A stretch of DNA of 7,757 nt from Gammaproteobacteria bacterium (lineage in GTDB: Bacteria > Pseudomonadota > Gammaproteobacteria > SZUA-229): contig JACPVK010000213.1 in the NCBI GenBank assembly GCA_016191795.1, positions 1 through 7,757 on the forward strand. The letters are read 5' to 3'. Positions 5,334 to 7,757 of this stretch are shown piece after piece; positions within the stretch are counted from its first letter, which is position 1; every line of letters starts with the position of its first letter. A model generated the notes under the pieces. The model worked only from the letters and a program-made list of their open reading frames with translations, was not told the DNA's origin and searched no databases. The translations under genes and the position numbers were made by a program.

Positions 5334-5382
5334 ACATCCTGCGCAAAGGCTGCCGTGGCGCCTTTGCATGGGATGTTTTTTT
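5334..5382 (+). terminator. Probable intrinsic terminator downstream of phoB
   Basis: ACATCC pairs with GGATGT, then TG with TG-type wobble pairs, then GCAAAGGC (5343-5350) with GCCTTTGC (5360-5367) around a nine-base loop. One mismatch interrupts a stem of about 16 bp. A run of seven T (5376-5382) follows immediately. This is the best-formed rho-independent terminator in the window. It would end transcripts from the phoB promoter about 300 bases after phoB, before phoR. Confidence 0.7.
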
Positions 5383-5452
5383 GTATGTGGCCGGTTTCAA
5401 CAAGCGACAGGCTTCATGCCACGCTCAAGGCGTGTCAAAATGACTAACTCGT

Positions 5453-5485
5453 ATGTCGGCAAGTTATCATGATGCCGGCATTTTT
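5453..5485 (+). terminator. Terminator-like hairpin just upstream of phoR
   Basis: ATGTCGGCA (5453-5461) pairs with TGCCGGCAT (5473-5481), with one G-U pair and an 11-base loop, and five T follow (5481-5485). It ends 26 bases before the phoR start, too close for a normal promoter to fit in between. It could be an attenuator or a leader structure as well as a terminator. Functional status is uncertain. Confidence 0.5.
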
Positions 5486-5511
5486 CTAATTGCCAGCTGG
5501 CGGAATACAAC

Positions 5512-6852
5512 ATGCTCAATCCCTGGTCCAGTGAATTTTGGCGGCTTGTGCTCTATGTATCAGGCACATGGTTACTGGGTTTGATCTTAGGCTGGCCGGT
5601 GTGGGGGCTGGTAGCCGGTTTATCGCTCTACATCATCTCGCTGGCAAAGCGCTTCCACCGCTTTGAGATCTGGGCGAATCAGGGGGTGACCGAGCCGGAA
5701 GAATTTGGCGGTATTTTTGAGGATATTGCCTTTCGTTTCTACCGTATTCGCAGCCGCAGCCGCCGCCGCAAAAAAAAGCTGACCGAACTGTTACGCCGCT
5801 GGCAGCATTCATCCAGTGCACTGCCTGATGCGACCGTGGTACTGGAAAAGGGCGGCGAAATTGTCTGGTTCAACCGCACAGCCTCCGCCATGCTCGGGCT
5901 CAGGCCCAACGATAATGGCCGCAATATCGGTAATCTGATTCGTAATCCGCGGTTTATTTATTACATCCATCAGCCTAGCCATCCCGAACCGCTGGAAATG
6001 GCTTCCCCCCGGGATCTTTCACGTATGTTTAGCATTCGCATATTGCCTTATGGTGGTGTGAGTGGGCGATCCGAACAATTATTAATGCTGGTGAGTGATG
6101 TCACGCATATCCGGCGATTAATGACCATGCGCCGCGATTTTATTGCCAACGTGTCACACGAATTGCGCACACCGCTCACGGTCATTATGGGTTATCTCGA
6201 AACGCTGAAAGATGAACCGGATTGTGATGTCGCCGCCATGAAAGAATATCTGGAGCGTATTGAAGCACCGGCCAGGCGCATGAAAACACTGGTGGAAGAT
6301 TTGTTGATGTTATCCAGCCTCGACACCGGTGCGCCACCCAGCCCGGAAATCAGTGACATTGTGCGGGTTATGCCGCTGGTAAAAAATTTGCTGACAGAAG
6401 CCGAGCAATTGAGTCAGGGACAACACCAGTTTGTACTGGAAGTGGATGACACGATTCAGATACGCGGCGTTGAAAAAGAATTGCACAGTGCGTTTGGTAA
6501 TTTGCTGTTGAATGCCGTGCGTTACACACCGGCTGGCAGCACTATTGTTATCAGTTGGCAGAGCAGCGGAGACGGTGCAAAACTGTGTGTGCGTGATAAC
6601 GGGCCAGGTATTCCACCAGAACATATTCCACGCTTAACCGAGCGTTTTTATCGCGTGGATGTAGGGCGTTCACGTTCCAGTGGTGGCACCGGTCTGGGTT
6701 TGGCCATAGTTAAACAGGTACTGCGGCGCCACGATGCCGAGCTGACTATTAACAGTGAGTTGGGTGTCGGTTCAGAGTTTTGTTGCGTGTTCAACTTCGC
6801 GCGTTTGCAGCGGCCGGATCAACGCAAGTTTCCGGGCGCGGCATCGGCCTGA
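5512..6852 (+). CDS. phoR: Phosphate regulon sensor histidine kinase PhoR
   Basis: A 446-residue inner-membrane kinase. Two closely spaced helices (about 11-28 and 30-45) leave almost no periplasmic part, as in gammaproteobacterial PhoR with a DUF3329 N-terminus. A basic stretch (SRSRRRKKK, 81-89) and a PAS-type region (about 100-200, PDATVVLEKGGEIVWFN onward) follow. The HisKA domain has FIANVSHELRTPL with phospho-acceptor H216. The ATPase domain has N-box GNLLLNAVRYTP (N330, N334), G1 box DNGPGIP (362-368), F-box ERFYRVD (377-383) and G2 box GGTGLGLAIV (391-400). In E. coli, PhoR senses phosphate status through the Pst transporter and PhoU and acts on PhoB as kinase and phosphatase; neither pst nor phoU is in this window. 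GGCGGA at 5499-5504 is a good ribosome-binding site for this ATG. The gene lies 473 bases after phoB, which is unusually far. Confidence 0.95.
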   Translation: MLNPWSSEFWRLVLYVSGTWLLGLILGWPVWGLVAGLSLYIISLAKRFHRFEIWANQGVTEPEEFGGIFEDIAFRFYRIRSRSRRRKKKLTELLRRWQHSSSALPDATVVLEKGGEIVWFNRTASAMLGLRPNDNGRNIGNLIRNPRFIYYIHQPSHPEPLEMASPRDLSRMFSIRILPYGGVSGRSEQLLMLVSDVTHIRRLMTMRRDFIANVSHELRTPLTVIMGYLETLKDEPDCDVAAMKEYLERIEAPARRMKTLVEDLLMLSSLDTGAPPSPEISDIVRVMPLVKNLLTEAEQLSQGQHQFVLEVDDTIQIRGVEKELHSAFGNLLLNAVRYTPAGSTIVISWQSSGDGAKLCVRDNGPGIPPEHIPRLTERFYRVDVGRSRSSGGTGLGLAIVKQVLRRHDAELTINSELGVGSEFCCVFNFARLQRPDQRKFPGAASA

Positions 6853-6915
6853 TATAACTTCACGAAGCTATCGTTTGTTCGGTGCAATTGTAGGATGTAA
6901 GGAAAAACATCTTTA

Positions 6916-7152
6916 GGGTACCTCTAAAAACAGTCTTTTTCCGCGATAGCGGCGTCAGCTCCGTGCTCGAATCCTCCTGTATTCCCACACACACTGCGGT
7001 TCTCGGCTCGGGCTTCCTGCTTCGCTCTACCTCCTGTGACCCACATGGATGTGGGAAATGCCAAAGCGATGTGTGGAACATCGCTGGCCATCCATGCAGT
7101 CGTCCGCGCGGTGCTTGCTCTCGCGAAAAAATCCAGGTTTTTAGAGGTGCCC
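6916..7152. mobile_element. MITE-like element with 16-bp terminal inverted repeats and TTTA target duplication
   Basis: The ends GGGTACCTCTAAAAAC (6916-6931) and GTTTTTAGAGGTGCCC (7137-7152) are inverted copies with one mismatch. Weaker similarity continues inward (TTTTT then CGCGA on both sides). TTTA directly flanks both ends (6912-6915 and 7153-7156), a target-site duplication that shows insertion. The 237-bp body holds no transposase-like frame. It has two perfect hairpins: CCCACAT/ATGTGGG at 7040-7055 and AGCGATGT/ACATCGCT at 7065-7085. The size and end structure are those of a non-autonomous DNA transposon mobilised by a related IS elsewhere. The ends recall IS5-type elements, but this attribution is from memory and unsure. 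Confidence 0.8.
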
Positions 7153-7163
7153 TTTAGTTAGTT

Positions 7164-7239
7164 GTCATTCCCGCGTGTTTTTGGCGGGAATCTCCTGTAT
7201 AAAATACGGGATCCCCGACAGAAGCATTCGGGGAAGACG
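7164..7239. repeat. Palindromic CCCGC/CCCCGA repeat with two hairpins
   Basis: ATTCCCGC (7167-7174) pairs with GCGGGAAT (7184-7191), and CCCCGA (7213-7218) pairs with TCGGGG (7228-7233). The outer sequences GTCATTCCC and GGGGAAGAC form an approximate overall dyad. CAGAAGCATTCGGGG resembles CAGAAGCATGCGGG in the palindrome at 4211-4240, so these belong to one dispersed family. It begins eight bases after the MITE target duplication. Confidence 0.7.
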
Positions 7240-7331
7240 GAAAACAACCATTAAATATTCTTAAGTAAGTGCCATTCATGACTGATACCTGTTATTCCTG
7301 CAACATTACAAATTTTCTGGAGAACTCACCC

Positions 7332-7559
7332 GTGCATTTACTGGACAAAATTCCCTTACCCATGTTGATATTCATCACGCTGGCCCTGGGCCTGGCGCCG
7401 TTCATCCCACAGCCTCATTTGCTGGAAAAGCTGAGCATGTTGCTGGACGGCACTTTGTCCCAACCCATCGATATTTTTGATCTGCTTATGCACAGCACGC
7501 CTGCAATTTTGCTGGTTTTGAAGCTGGTACGCATGCACAAGCTGAAGCATCATCCTTGA
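7332..7559 (+). CDS. Small two-helix membrane protein of the family often labelled 'RND transporter'
   Basis: With the GTG start the product has 75 residues. It starts VHLLDKIPLPMLIF and has a first helix (about 8-25, PLPMLIFITLALGLAPF), a polar link with PHLLEKLSMLLDGTLSQPIDIFDLLMHSTP, a second helix (about 53-67), and a basic tail RMHKLKHHP. The pattern LGLAPFxPxPHLxEKLxML.GTL..P.DIFDLLxH is recalled from short proteobacterial proteins that databases name 'RND transporter'. They are far too small to be RND pumps, so the real function is unknown. GGAG at 7319-7322 lies nine bases before the GTG, which favours this start. Longer in-frame starts exist (GTG 7269, ATG 7278), but the added residues look untypical for the family. 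The gene stands alone after the repeats. Confidence 0.75.
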   Translation: MHLLDKIPLPMLIFITLALGLAPFIPQPHLLEKLSMLLDGTLSQPIDIFDLLMHSTPAILLVLKLVRMHKLKHHP

Positions 7560-7568
7560 TTCCCTGCG

Positions 7569-7593
7569 AGGCGTGTCAGGGTTACGCCTGCTT
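7569..7593 (+). terminator. Weak terminator-like hairpin after the small membrane protein gene
   Basis: AGGCGT (7569-7574) pairs with ACGCCT (7584-7589) around a nine-base loop, and GCTTTA follows. The T-run is short. The position, ten bases after the stop codon, fits a terminator, but the signal is poor. Confidence 0.3.
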
Positions 7594-7600
7594 TACATTG

Positions 7601-7696
7601 TGATAATAATCCGGGCCACATTGGCCTGTTTAATTTATTAAATAATGTTATTAAACCGGCAAATATTTAACTGTATTGTTTGTTGTTGTGGAGCAG
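7601..7696. other. AT-rich non-coding stretch
   Basis: No gene is apparent. A stem with one mismatch joins GCCTGTTTAAT (7624-7634) to ATTAAACCGGC (7650-7660) around the AT-rich loop TTATTAAATAATGTT. It could equally be a chance feature of AT-rich DNA. No T-run follows, so it is not called a terminator. Confidence 0.4.
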
Positions 7697-7757
7697 GGTA
7701 CACCATGTGCACTATTCATGGTGGAGGCGACACCCGGTGCGCATGGCGCACCCTACA
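7697..7757. repeat. Palindromic GGTGCGC repeat, running to the window edge
   Basis: Two tandem hairpins are visible: CACCATG (7701-7707) with CATGGTG (7717-7723), and GGTGCGC (7736-7742) with GCGCACC (7746-7752) around ATG. The right end, GGCGCACCCTACA, read on the other strand is TGTAGGGTGCGCC. This resembles the starts of dispersed repeats I recall from gammaproteobacterial genomes. The element may continue beyond the window. Confidence 0.6.

Noticed and set aside
5219..5443. Open frame between phoB and phoR
   Set aside because: It reads through the GTTGGCC palindrome and the terminator stem; no recognisable protein features.
6860..7157. Open frames on both strands inside the MITE as a transposase remnant
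   Set aside because: No DDE-type motifs or IS-like segments are visible; length and composition fit a non-autonomous element.
1..7757. tRNA, rRNA, riboswitch, phage att site or replication origin
   Set aside because: No cloverleaf, rRNA-like conserved segment, recognisable aptamer, integrase context or DnaA-box cluster was seen by eye.

Overview
The window looks like chromosomal DNA of a gammaproteobacterium. The basis is a PhoB that can be aligned by eye with E. coli PhoB over almost its full length, a DUF3329-type PhoR, a MacA/MacB-like transporter operon, and several families of short palindromic intergenic repeats of the kind common in free-living Gammaproteobacteria. Genus or species cannot be read from the sequence. 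All supported genes lie on the + strand.

Layout. (1) Positions 1-3849 hold an ABC-type efflux or lipoprotein-export operon: the 3' end of a periplasmic adaptor, an ATPase of the MacB/LolD class, and two paralogous MacB/FtsX-type permeases. The expected assembly is a tripartite system in which the ATPase drives a permease heterodimer and the adaptor links it to an outer-membrane channel. The substrate is unknown. (2) Positions 3850-4351 are a repeat-rich gap that ends in a clear PhoB-binding array just upstream of phoB. (3) Positions 4352-6852 hold phoB and phoR, the phosphate-starvation two-component system. They are separated by an unusually long 473-base gap with repeats and two terminator-like hairpins. 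(4) Positions 6853-7331 hold a 237-bp MITE-like element with terminal inverted repeats and a TTTA target duplication, followed by palindromic repeats. (5) Positions 7332-7559 encode a small two-helix membrane protein of the family often labelled 'RND transporter'. (6) The end is non-coding and enters another palindromic repeat.

The most striking property is the intergenic DNA. The gaps between the four transporter genes, the gap between the operon and phoB, and the gap between phoB and phoR all carry short-unit oligonucleotide arrays. Units are about 8-10 nt: AACGCAAATG, ACGCAAAG, CACAGAGG and GCAAAGTC. In the first four gaps they are arranged as facing arms, so the DNA or its RNA can fold back. 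Two of these fold-backs enclose BIME-like GTTCCCAC hairpin pairs. The same architecture with different unit sequences suggests a family of non-coding insertions that tolerate, or prefer, inter-gene positions inside operons. The phoB promoter carries five half-sites at exact 11-bp spacing, consistent with strong autoregulation.
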